From contig DDLV01000104.1 of NCBI GenBank assembly GCA_002340325.1, forward strand, positions 1 to 33,864: a stretch of DNA of 33,864 bases. Reading direction: 5' to 3'. The notes under the pieces were generated by a model, which saw only the letters and a program-made list of their open reading frames with translations, made no database searches and had not been told where the DNA came from. This document shows, one piece after another, positions 6,272 through 13,157 of the stretch; within the stretch, counting starts at the first letter, position 1; every line of letters starts with the position of its first letter. This DNA is from Glaciecola sp. UBA2563 (GTDB lineage: Bacteria; Pseudomonadota; Gammaproteobacteria; Enterobacterales; Alteromonadaceae). The position numbers were made by a program, and so were the translations under genes.

Positions 6272-7615
6272 CTACAACCTAAATTGATTCCGTAAACCAA
6301 GGCCGATTAAAAAGATTAACACGACAGAGACTAGGCTTTGAAATCCCATAATTAGAGATAGACCTGTAATAAGATCCAACGAATATTCTGTAAATACTTC
6401 GTCTCTTAGGGGCTTGCCGATGGGTACAAAGGGCAGACTGTTAATTGCTGCAAGTTGAAACATGTCCCAATAACTACGCAATGTTAAACACCATTTCACG
6501 GCAAAGTAACTATAAATGCCTGCAAATAATAACCACGTTGTAATAAGAGCAAATAAAGGTCGCAGTACCGACCTTCCATAGTTTGAAAAAAACGAATAGC
6601 ACATGTCTAATACATTTTTAAAAAATGAGTGTTCGTGTACCCAGCGCGTAGCTTTGCTTTCTAGCGCATTAAACTCAAGCGCTTCTTCATGATGTTTGAA
6701 TTGCTCAGCAATTTCTTTTAGCCGCCGTAGCTTAGCTTGTGCGTAAACATCATTTGTATTGTGATGCCAAAATCCCTGCCAGCCTGCCCTGTCACGTTTT
6801 AAATTTATTTTCAGTTCTGTCATATCAACATGATGTGAAATCTTGGTGCTGCGTAAGTCTGGAATACAGTTAAATGTTAAATGATTAAGCAATAACGGCC
6901 CTGCTATGGTAGCTTTGCGCAAACTAAAGTCTGATAGATATAATGAGTGCGGCGCAGCACTCTTTTCATGAGCTGAAAATTCAAAGTCTAGAGATTTTGC
7001 TGTTATACCGCTCAGATCCAACTTGCCAGTGCCAAAAGTTGAAACGTTAAATGCTGTTGCACCGCCGAAGGTTGCGTCACGGAAAGAGACGTCGCCGTCC
7101 CCGAAGATTGCACGATTAAAAAAGACGTAGCCGTCCCCGAAGGATGCGCCATAAAAAAAGACGTAGCTGTCCCCGAAGGATGCACGATTAAAATTGACGT
7201 CGCCGTTCCCGAAGGTTGCGTCACGGAAATAGACGTAGCCGTCCCCGAAGATTGCGCCACTAAAATCGACGTCGCCATCCCCGAAGGATGCACGATCAAA
7301 ATTGACGTAGCCGTCCCCGAAGGATGCACGATAAAAATTGACGTCGCCGTCCCCGAAGGTTGCGCTACTAAAATCGACGTAGCCGTCCCCGAAGATTGCG
7401 CCACTAAAATCGACGTCGCCGTTTGGAAAATGATACCCAGCAAATGCGATCTCACTTTCACCCTTACGATGTAGGGCAAAATTTACCTGTTCAAAACTAA
7501 CATCTGCGTTTGGGTTTTCAGCAACCCACTTGTTCCATTCATCTTTGCCTGCTTTCCATTTTTTAATTGCGGCTTCGCCCTTTAATATAACCTTGTCGTT
7601 TTTTGGTGTATCCAT
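6272..7615 (-). CDS. Pentapeptide-type repeat protein with two-helix channel-like C terminus
   Basis: 447 residues. Residues 1-60 are a charged N-terminal region (KAGKDEWNKWVAENPNADVS). About 64-185 hold ten 12-residue units of the form xxAxFGDG(D/Y)VxF, each two pentapeptides (VxFxx, AxFGD) plus a two-residue G(D/Y) step. A normal pentapeptide solenoid has no such step, though a right-handed beta-helix is still expected. About 190-290 continue with irregular solenoid-like sequence (LDLSGITAKSLDFEF, MTELKINL). About 300-340 are helical. The C terminus has two strongly hydrophobic segments (about 350-372, LITTWLLFAGIYSYF; about 415-440, SLVSVVLIFLIGLGL) flanking a short re-entrant-like stretch, as in two-helix ion-channel domains. 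Function unknown; membrane anchoring is inferred. Confidence 0.85.
   Translation of the reverse strand: MDTPKNDKVILKGEAAIKKWKAGKDEWNKWVAENPNADVSFEQVNFALHRKGESEIAFAGYHFPNGDVDFSGAIFGDGYVDFSSATFGDGDVNFYRASFGDGYVNFDRASFGDGDVDFSGAIFGDGYVYFRDATFGNGDVNFNRASFGDSYVFFYGASFGDGYVFFNRAIFGDGDVSFRDATFGGATAFNVSTFGTGKLDLSGITAKSLDFEFSAHEKSAAPHSLYLSDFSLRKATIAGPLLLNHLTFNCIPDLRSTKISHHVDMTELKINLKRDRAGWQGFWHHNTNDVYAQAKLRRLKEIAEQFKHHEEALEFNALESKATRWVHEHSFFKNVLDMCYSFFSNYGRSVLRPLFALITTWLLFAGIYSYFAVKWCLTLRSYWDMFQLAAINSLPFVPIGKPLRDEVFTEYSLDLITGLSLIMGFQSLVSVVLIFLIGLGLRNQFRL
7065..7424 (-). repeat. Ten tandem 36-bp repeats inside the pentapeptide gene
   Basis: The motif CCGAAG recurs every 36 bp (7065, 7101 ... 7389) without any indel. 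Units differ at few positions and alternate between GTCG and GTAG at the codon for Asp/Tyr, which hints at duplication in 72-bp pairs. Units are contiguous and coding, with no unique spacers, so this is not a CRISPR array. Confidence 0.9.
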
Positions 7616-7744
7616 GCTGTCATCAATTGGTATATTTATCCTCCAGTGTTTCAGCTTTCACGGTGAATGCAAACGACAGGGAATTTTGTTCAGCACTGTT
7701 AGAAATAGGAGTTTTGCGCCCATCCCCTCGAAATCGGCATCAGT

Positions 7745-7776
7745 GGGGCACTTGCGGATAGGGGCGAAATGCCCCG
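7745..7776. other. GC-rich hairpin in the 5' flank of the pentapeptide gene
   Basis: GGGGCA (7745-7750) pairs with TGCCCC (7771-7776). A neighbouring GCGCCCATCCCC (about 7707-7718) can alternatively pair with GGATAGGGGCG (about 7757-7767). Far more GC-rich than its surroundings. Role unknown. Confidence 0.35.
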
Positions 7777-7784
7777 TTAAAGTT

Positions 7785-7814
7785 AGTTCGTTTAGAGTAC
7801 ACCTTTACTGAACC
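7785..7814. repeat. 30-bp palindromic repeat, copy 3
   Basis: AGTTCGTTTAGAGTACACCT followed by TTACTGAACC: GTTC/GAAC arms around a GTAC-containing centre. It lies between the divergent pentapeptide and 113-residue genes. Confidence 0.6.
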
Positions 7815-7880
7815 TCGCACTTTTCCACTGATTTTTGCTAATATCAGCCTGTTCACAACCAATCGACAAGGACCTCTTTT

Positions 7881-8222
7881 GTGCGCATTCATGCATTTTT
7901 CTTAGGGTTGCTTTTCATTTCTCATCCAATCTTCGCTGAGACTCTTTCGTCTGAGGAAGATGAAAAAACTGCCGTGAAAGGTTACCCCGTCACCATGACA
8001 TTCGGCAGTGATTACAATGAATTTGACGCAAAAGTCGTTGAAGCCATGCTTAACGACGCATGCAAGCCTTTAACGGTGAAATGGGAGCCTCGATTTGAAA
8101 ATGGGATCCTAATTGAAGCCAATGGTGAAAAAACTGGCGCAACACAGAGAAGTTATGCTGCAGTTCTTGCTGAAACCATTTGTTTAATTGATGATGACAA
8201 GGATGCGATTACCCGTCCTTAA
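7881..8222 (+). CDS. Small exported protein, unknown
   Basis: 113 residues from a GTG with AAGGA about eight bases upstream. Signal peptide about 1-19 (MRIHAFFLGLLFISHPIFA, then ETLSSEE). The mature protein is acidic and of about 94 residues, with two cysteines (in NDACKP and ETICLID) that could form a disulfide bridge. No family recognised. Its 3' end overlaps the 3' end of the convergent lipoprotein gene by 14 bp. Confidence 0.6.
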   Translation: MRIHAFFLGLLFISHPIFAETLSSEEDEKTAVKGYPVTMTFGSDYNEFDAKVVEAMLNDACKPLTVKWEPRFENGILIEANGEKTGATQRSYAAVLAETICLIDDDKDAITRP

Positions 8223-8526
8223 AATTTGGCCTGCTTCGTGTCTGGGGTTTTGGGAACATATCGACCGATGCATTCTTCGAATCGCCTCTTTTCTTAAGAA
8301 CTTTTTGTGGACTGTTTTTTATGTCGGGGACCGTTGGACATATTATCTGCTCCTTTATACGAAGGCCATTTCTATTCACTTCTGGCTGATAGAAACATCC
8401 ATCAGGTGTTTTGTTTTTGAGTTCGCTGTTATGTGTCTTTGTCGTAGAGCAAGCAGTTACAAAAAATAAAACGTGCGAAAGCATGAACGCCATAAGGGGA
8501 CGTTGATTTTTCTTTATTTTTGTCAT
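8209..8526 (-). CDS. Small putative lipoprotein, unknown
   Basis: 105 residues. The N terminus has a positively charged start (MTKIKKNQRP), a hydrophobic segment and a lipobox-like FFVTACSTT, giving Cys26 as the likely lipidated residue. The mature part is short, polar and Lys/Asn/Pro-rich (PDGCFYQPEVNRNG, later VDMFPKPQTRSRPNF). No family recognised. The ribosome-binding site is weak. The lipobox is the main support for this being real. Confidence 0.5.
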   Translation of the reverse strand: MTKIKKNQRPLMAFMLSHVLFFVTACSTTKTHNSELKNKTPDGCFYQPEVNRNGLRIKEQIICPTVPDIKNSPQKVLKKRGDSKNASVDMFPKPQTRSRPNFKDG

Positions 8527-8638
8527 CGCATCTACATTAATTTTTCAGGTGCTCATGAGTCTATTATTAATAGCCTCTCTAGAGGGTGAGAGAATTAAAA
8601 GCTTGAGAATAAAACGCTAAATTAGCGGTTTTAAGACT

Positions 8639-8668
8639 GGTTCACTTTGAGTGTACTTAAATTAAACC
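8639..8668 (+). repeat. 30-bp palindromic repeat, copy 4
   Basis: GGTTCACTTTGAGTGTACTT then AAATTAAACC. The arms are extended outward by GACTGG/CCAGTC, making this the most hairpin-prone copy. Confidence 0.65.
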
Positions 8669-8715
8669 AGTCAATTAATACCGTAACACCACTGACTAAA
8701 ACTAATTAGAGTACC

Positions 8716-8743
8716 GGTTCACCAAAAGGACTCAAAACGAACC
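8716..8743 (-). repeat. 28-bp palindromic repeat, copy 5 (inverse orientation)
   Basis: Read on the reverse strand: GGTTCGTTTTGAGTCCTTTT then GGTGAACC. Perfect GGTTC/GAACC arms. It lacks the GTAC centre and is two bases shorter. A T run follows at 8745-8751 on the plus strand, so it may also act as a terminator. Confidence 0.55.
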
Positions 8744-8912
8744 GCTTTTTTAGTGATTTTGACCCTCGATAAGTCTTTGAAATACTATAATAGTGTCAGT
8801 TGATTTAAAGACAGCAATCCGAAAAAAAGCTCCTGCTCGATTCATCAACAATTATGTCAATGAATTATCGCCTTTGTTTTATTTGAAATCTCGACACACT
8901 GCATGTTTCTAC

Positions 8913-11549
8913 CTACAAACTAATAAAAAGAGAATCCAATACCTTAGCGCCATCTTTCGGACCGCCGCCATAATGCCAATCGCTTGGTTCTTCGGACAAC
9001 TCTCGATACATGCCTTCACCGGTAATATCCCAAGTTGAGATAAAGATATGTGTATCGTCCCAACCATCTATGCCTAAATCGTCTGCGCGATAGGTGAAAG
9101 CAATGGTTTTCGCTGTTTTATCAACGCTAACGGAAGGCGCGACCCCTAGTCGGTTGCCTTGCTTGCTAGAAGACGCATTTTCTGAGGTAAACGTTGTGTT
9201 ACCCCAGCCGTAAATAACGTGGCCGATATCCCATAATCTTTCATTTGGCATTGTGCTATTGATCAATGGAAGTTCCGCTATGCCAGCACTGCTCTCGGTG
9301 TCGAAGAATATACTAAAGGCAACATTGTCAAAGCCGTTTGGCGGGATCCAGTCATCGGTTAATTCACGCATGCTAAAAGTGAGCCTTAATACATCGCCAC
9401 CTTTTTCGACTGTCAGGCCAGTGATATCCTGTTGTCCTATACTCTGTTCATGTCTTGGAGGCGTATACGATCCAGTTGGGCCGACATCATCGGCTGAAGG
9501 GTCTTCGAAGATAGTGGTTGATTCAGGTTTATCGACAACAGTTGTGAACATAAGTGTATCACTGGCTCGACCAACTGTTGGGTCATACGCCTCTATTGAC
9601 ACCTTTTCGGTACCTAAATTATTGACGTTGTAATTGTATTCCCAGTTTCCGTCGGCGTCAGATTGTATAGGTACTGCTTTGCTAACTTTTGCGTTTTTTA
9701 CCAGCTTAATCGTTTTGTTTGGTTCGCTTGTTGTGCCTGTTATCAATATATCTTGCGTAACGGGGCTATAGGGTGATTTTGTTGTGATGGTTGGGCTGCC
9801 TGACTCGAACTCTGCAGAACCTGTATTTGTTTCTATGTCAGTTTCGATGATTTCCATTATCTGAATGGCTCTTCCCGCCATCTCGGTAGTTAAATCTCCA
9901 TTTGTACTTAGTTTCTTCTCTGCAACATCACCAAACAAAGCAACAAGTTTTGCGGCTTGTGAATGCACGTTTATTTTATTGACTAAGATGGGATAGCGAG
10001 ACGTGTTAAATAAAACGAGTACTTTTTTGCCTTCATACTCTCTTGTATAGGCCAGAACACCGGCTCCGCGTTTTTCGGACGCGACGATATTAACATCGCC
10101 ACGAGTGAATACTTTGTTACTCGTTCGCAAATTAGCAAGGGTACTAATATGCTTGTAAAGCTCACTTTCAGTGTTAAACATATCGGTATCTTGACCATAT
10201 CCACCTTTAAACATCGCTTGCCGTGACTGTGTCATCGCCTGTTCACTACCTTGATAGATAGTGGGAATTCCAGGTAAGGTCATAATTGCAGCAAGCGCCT
10301 GTTTAAAGCCTGCAACATCTCCACTTGCTAAAAACCGCTCCATATCATGATTGTCAATAAAGGTGGGTAACAAATAAGGGTCTCTGTACACGTCCATATG
10401 TTGTTGAATTCGATAGGCCAAATGGTCGGTTGGCAGGCCTTGGCCAAATACTGTTTTCAATTCAAAATGGAGTGGAAAAGAAATAATCGAATTCAGAATT
10501 GGCTTGTCTGCGGTACCCATATAACTTGCTACACGCTTTTCTGCATCGTTTTCATATGCTTTGGAGGTGTCAAAGACTTCACCGAAGGCAATAAAATTGT
10601 CTCTCCCTGTTTTTTCAGCGGTTGCTAAAATCCCATCCTCATCATTCATGAAATGATCAAAAAATTCATGTTCTACATAACGAACGGTGTCAATCCTAAA
10701 TGCATCTATCCCCGCTTTTTCAATCCAGTCACCATATATCTCCTTAAACTTATCTATGACTACAGGGTTGGTTGTATTGATATCTGCTAGTGTTGCAAGT
10801 TGATAGGTAAATTGATGGTCGAGATTGCGATAATCGGTAATTGAAGGTGTCCAGTTGTAGATATCAGCTTTTACATGGTCAGGATTGTTTCTATTAATCA
10901 AGTCAAAGGGTGATTGCGTAGGACGTTGCTGCAGCGCATCTTCAGATTCTAAAAAGAAGAAGTTTTCTGCTGTATTTTCTGGGTTGTAGCCGGCTGTTCC
11001 TCCCTGATAGTTAAAAAAGTTTCCAGTGTGATTTACCACAATATCTTTTATGAGATACATGCCTCTGCGATGCAGCTGATCCGACAAACGCTGGTACGTT
11101 TCTAAATCTCCCTTATGAGCGTCTACTTCACTGAAATTTGTTGCCCAGTAACCGTGATAGCCGCCGTATTCAGTAAAATCACTCCACCATTGATTGGCAA
11201 CGATAGGCGTGGTCCACACGGCGGTCATGCCTAGACCTTGCAGATAATCCAGCTGGTCAATAACACCCTGAATATCACCACCACTATAACGATTTGACAG
11301 GGCGGGGTTGTATTCGTTAATACCTTGATCGTTATTTGATGGATTGCCATCATTAAATCTATCCGTCATCAGAAAATAGATAACTTGGTCTCGCCAATCA
11401 GGTGACGTTACATGTAATAGCAACTCATCTTCTTCAACCTCATCGATTTGCTCTTCTGGCGCATCAACACAACTTATTAAAAGCAAGCTGAGGCATACAA
11501 TCAAATTTGTATGACTCGTTGTTTTAGCGCGTTTTCTCGTGGGATTCAT
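8913..11549 (-). CDS. GH13 alpha-amylase-family lipoprotein with C-terminal glucodextranase-like domain
   Basis: 878 residues from the ATG at 11547-11549 (AAAGGA upstream; a TTG just before it is unlikely). A signal peptide with lipobox LLLISC gives a lipidated Cys27. The GH13 barrel spans about 48-480: GGYHGYW, DIVVNHTG (region I), GIDAFRIDTVR (nucleophile Asp287), AFGEVFD (acid/base Glu324) and FIDNHD (Asp402), so the triad is complete. A beta-sandwich C domain and an Ig-like segment (about 580-670, PNKTIKL) follow. The last ~200 residues (WDIGHVIYGWG, TFTYRADDLGIDGWDD) resemble the substrate-binding C domain of glucodextranases (PF09985). Expected role: surface or periplasmic endo-hydrolysis of alpha-glucan. 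Divergent from an esterase-like gene; the shared intergenic region holds an operator-like palindrome also present before the TonB receptor. Confidence 0.93.
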   Translation of the reverse strand: MNPTRKRAKTTSHTNLIVCLSLLLISCVDAPEEQIDEVEEDELLLHVTSPDWRDQVIYFLMTDRFNDGNPSNNDQGINEYNPALSNRYSGGDIQGVIDQLDYLQGLGMTAVWTTPIVANQWWSDFTEYGGYHGYWATNFSEVDAHKGDLETYQRLSDQLHRRGMYLIKDIVVNHTGNFFNYQGGTAGYNPENTAENFFFLESEDALQQRPTQSPFDLINRNNPDHVKADIYNWTPSITDYRNLDHQFTYQLATLADINTTNPVVIDKFKEIYGDWIEKAGIDAFRIDTVRYVEHEFFDHFMNDEDGILATAEKTGRDNFIAFGEVFDTSKAYENDAEKRVASYMGTADKPILNSIISFPLHFELKTVFGQGLPTDHLAYRIQQHMDVYRDPYLLPTFIDNHDMERFLASGDVAGFKQALAAIMTLPGIPTIYQGSEQAMTQSRQAMFKGGYGQDTDMFNTESELYKHISTLANLRTSNKVFTRGDVNIVASEKRGAGVLAYTREYEGKKVLVLFNTSRYPILVNKINVHSQAAKLVALFGDVAEKKLSTNGDLTTEMAGRAIQIMEIIETDIETNTGSAEFESGSPTITTKSPYSPVTQDILITGTTSEPNKTIKLVKNAKVSKAVPIQSDADGNWEYNYNVNNLGTEKVSIEAYDPTVGRASDTLMFTTVVDKPESTTIFEDPSADDVGPTGSYTPPRHEQSIGQQDITGLTVEKGGDVLRLTFSMRELTDDWIPPNGFDNVAFSIFFDTESSAGIAELPLINSTMPNERLWDIGHVIYGWGNTTFTSENASSSKQGNRLGVAPSVSVDKTAKTIAFTYRADDLGIDGWDDTHIFISTWDITGEGMYRELSEEPSDWHYGGGPKDGAKVLDSLFISL

Positions 11550-11640
11550 CAAACTGTCCTTTCGACAACGTCATAAATTAACGGATTATTAACACCCTAA
11601 TATAGATAGTTGCGAATGCGTCTGTCTACGATGATTCGCC

Positions 11641-11654
11641 TGAATACGTATGTA
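11641..11654. promoter_or_regulatory. Operator-like palindrome TGAATACGTATGTA (copy 1)
   Basis: CG-centred imperfect palindrome in the amylase/esterase divergent region, 13 of 14 bases identical to the one before the TonB receptor at 13020. CG-centred palindromes of this size are typical LacI-family sites. A candidate rightward promoter lies downstream: TTGAAG at 11678, 18-bp gap, TATATG at 11702. The regulator is not in this window. Confidence 0.45.
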
Positions 11655-11756
11655 GCTTTCTTTGATGGTCCAAGGCATTGAAGTGTTAATGAGAATTTGG
11701 TTATATGTAAATGAGGTTTTACAATAAACGGCACTCATCGGACAATGGGAAGCATA

Positions 11757-12692
11757 ATGAAGCAATGGTTTTTGTTAACACTTACGTTTTTTTTAGGATT
11801 TCACGTTAAGGCAATTGCAATGAACGTTTCAGTAGGTGAGTTACACATCATTGATGATTTCTCCTCTAAATATATCGAAACCCGCCCTATCAGAGTGTGG
11901 TTGCCTGACGGGTACAGCGACACATCAGAATACTCAGTGGTGTTTATGCATGACGGACAAATGCTTTTTGATCCTACCGCAACATGGAATGGGCAAGCAT
12001 GGGATGTAGATGATGTTGCGCAGTCACTTATAGATGAACAAAAAGTCAAACCGTTTATCGTAGTCGGTATTGATAATATTGCAGAAAAGAGACACGCAGA
12101 ATATTTTCCGCAAAAACCCTTTGAAGCAATGTCCGAAGAGGAAATAGCCGAAGCTTATGCTTTAAAAAGGGGACCAAATCAATTGCTCTTTGGCGGACAT
12201 CAAGTCCAAAGCGATAACTATCTCAAATTCATCGTTGAAGAATTAAAACCTTATATTGAAGAAAATTATGCAGTGAGCAAAGACCATAAAGAGCATTTTA
12301 TTATGGGCTCTAGTATGGGAGGCTTAATATCGTGGTACATGGTGAACGAGTATCCAGACGAATTTGGCGGTGCAGCTTGTCTATCAACTCACTGGCTTGG
12401 TGCTTTTGATCCTGAAGACCAAAAAATGTTTACGCAATTTTATGGATATTTGGAAGAAAACCTCCTTGTTCCTCAACAATTCTTGCTTTACTTTGACCAC
12501 GGCGATCAAACGCTAGATCAATATTATCCACCGTATCAAGAGAAAATAAACGCGCTATTGGAAGCAAAGGGTTATGTTTTACCAGCTACAAAAGTGCTGA
12601 GTTTTCCCGGCACCGATCATAGTGAAAATGCATGGAGCGATAGATTACATATTCCTTTTGAATTTCTATTAGGTGCAATATCAACAAAATAA
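11757..12692 (+). CDS. Secreted esterase-family alpha/beta hydrolase
   Basis: 311 residues from the ATG at 11757, preceded by GGGAAG; a second in-frame ATG at 11745 lacks a site. Signal peptide MKQWFLLTLTFFLGFHVKAIA. The putative-esterase (PF00756, Fes/IroE/esterase D-like) layout is clear: RVWLPDGY near the start, VVFMHDGQMLFD, then IVVGIDN, the nucleophile elbow GSSMGG (Ser about 183 in IMGSSMGGLISWYM), and near the C terminus the probable catalytic His in FPGTDHSENAW. A family acid is expected within YFDHGDQTLD. Similar proteins cleave carboxyl esters; here the link to an amylase and a TonB receptor suggests removal of acyl groups from a glucan or oligosaccharide, which is inference. It shares a promoter region with the divergent amylase gene. 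Confidence 0.87.
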   Translation: MKQWFLLTLTFFLGFHVKAIAMNVSVGELHIIDDFSSKYIETRPIRVWLPDGYSDTSEYSVVFMHDGQMLFDPTATWNGQAWDVDDVAQSLIDEQKVKPFIVVGIDNIAEKRHAEYFPQKPFEAMSEEEIAEAYALKRGPNQLLFGGHQVQSDNYLKFIVEELKPYIEENYAVSKDHKEHFIMGSSMGGLISWYMVNEYPDEFGGAACLSTHWLGAFDPEDQKMFTQFYGYLEENLLVPQQFLLYFDHGDQTLDQYYPPYQEKINALLEAKGYVLPATKVLSFPGTDHSENAWSDRLHIPFEFLLGAISTK

Positions 12693-13019
12693 AGAAAGAT
12701 CGTATGCTCGTATAATTTGATGGGTGAAGTGGCTAAAACACGTTACAAACATGCGTATACGAAAGTCTAAAATACTCGCAAGAAAACGTAGTAAATTGTT
12801 AAATTTGTTAATTATTCCCTCTCATCCCAGTCACTGTTTTCGTGATTATGCACCATTTTTAAGCCTGTCATACGATAAATTATGCATAAAAATTTACTGG
12901 TACAACCAATTTCGTCAACGGCAAAAAATTTAAATAAATTATTTAAATTCAATAGCTTAAATTAAGATTTTTCTACCCACTCACTGTCTAAATGTTAAAT
13001 TTATGTTTACAAAATACCA

Positions 13020-13033
13020 TGAATACGTATGCA
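13020..13033. promoter_or_regulatory. Operator-like palindrome TGAATACGTATGCA (copy 2)
   Basis: The half-sites TGAATAC/GTATGCA match in six of seven positions. The same motif lies between the amylase and esterase genes at 11641. It ends just upstream of a candidate -35 element. A LacI-type regulator is inferred, not seen. Confidence 0.5.
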
Positions 13034-13038
13034 CAGCA

Positions 13039-13068
13039 TTGTCCAGGCAATGCTCTAACCGGTATGAT
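13039..13068 (+). promoter_or_regulatory. Candidate sigma-70 promoter of the TonB receptor
   Basis: TTGTCC (13039-13044), an 18-bp spacer, TATGAT (13063-13068). The -35 overlaps a GCATTG/CAATGC inverted repeat (13036-13041 and 13048-13053). The operator-like palindrome sits directly upstream. Not tested. Confidence 0.35.
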
Positions 13069-13157
13069 CCAAAAATGTTAAAAAGAGTGCAGGTGCCGCT
13101 TCAAATACGAATCGGAAGAAGCTCCTCAATTGATGGAAACTAAAACGGGAAAACACA

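Larger units (their letters stand above)
8527..8912. other. Intergenic stretch of 386 bp with two palindromic repeats, no gene
   Basis: No coding frame with a ribosome-binding site or plausible composition. It holds an imperfect hairpin around 8610-8632 (CGCTAAATTAGCG), the palindromic repeat copy at 8639-8668 embedded in a larger GACTGGTT/AACCAGTC inverted repeat (8635-8642 and 8665-8672), and an inverse copy at 8716-8743 whose arms lead into a T-rich run that could end transcription. Confidence 0.6.
12693..13157. other. Intergenic stretch of 465 bp upstream of the TonB receptor, no gene
   Basis: A 69-codon frame at 12724 has no ribosome-binding site and an unlikely, very basic composition. 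There is a very AT-rich near-palindrome (AATTTAAATAAATTATTTAA, about 12928-12950). The right part holds the receptor promoter with the operator-like palindrome. The long untranslated leader (about 90 bases) shows no recognisable riboswitch. Confidence 0.55.

Noticed and set aside
7065..7424. Ten 36-bp repeats considered as a CRISPR array
   Set aside because: The units are directly contiguous with no variable spacers, and they encode a regular protein repeat.
7012..7479. 155-codon reverse frame of repeated SGTATSI units
   Set aside because: It is the second open frame of the 36-bp tandem repeats of the pentapeptide gene. The pentapeptide frame is longer and continues into recognisable membrane sequence.
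8188..8469. 93-codon forward frame opposite the lipoprotein gene
   Set aside because: Hydrophobic, cysteine-rich shadow of the reverse-strand lipoprotein frame, with no start signal.
5326..8743. Accessory stretch considered as an integron cassette array
   Set aside because: The repeats are only about 30 bp and lack the paired RYYYAAC/GTTRRRY core sites of attC. Gene orientations are mixed and no integrase is present.
12724..12933. 69-codon frame between the esterase and the receptor
   Set aside because: No ribosome-binding site, very basic odd composition, and location in an AT-rich promoter region.
12928..12950. AT-rich palindrome as a replication origin or terminator
   Set aside because: Short, no DnaA boxes or iterons nearby, and no GC stem for a terminator; most likely AT-rich leader sequence.
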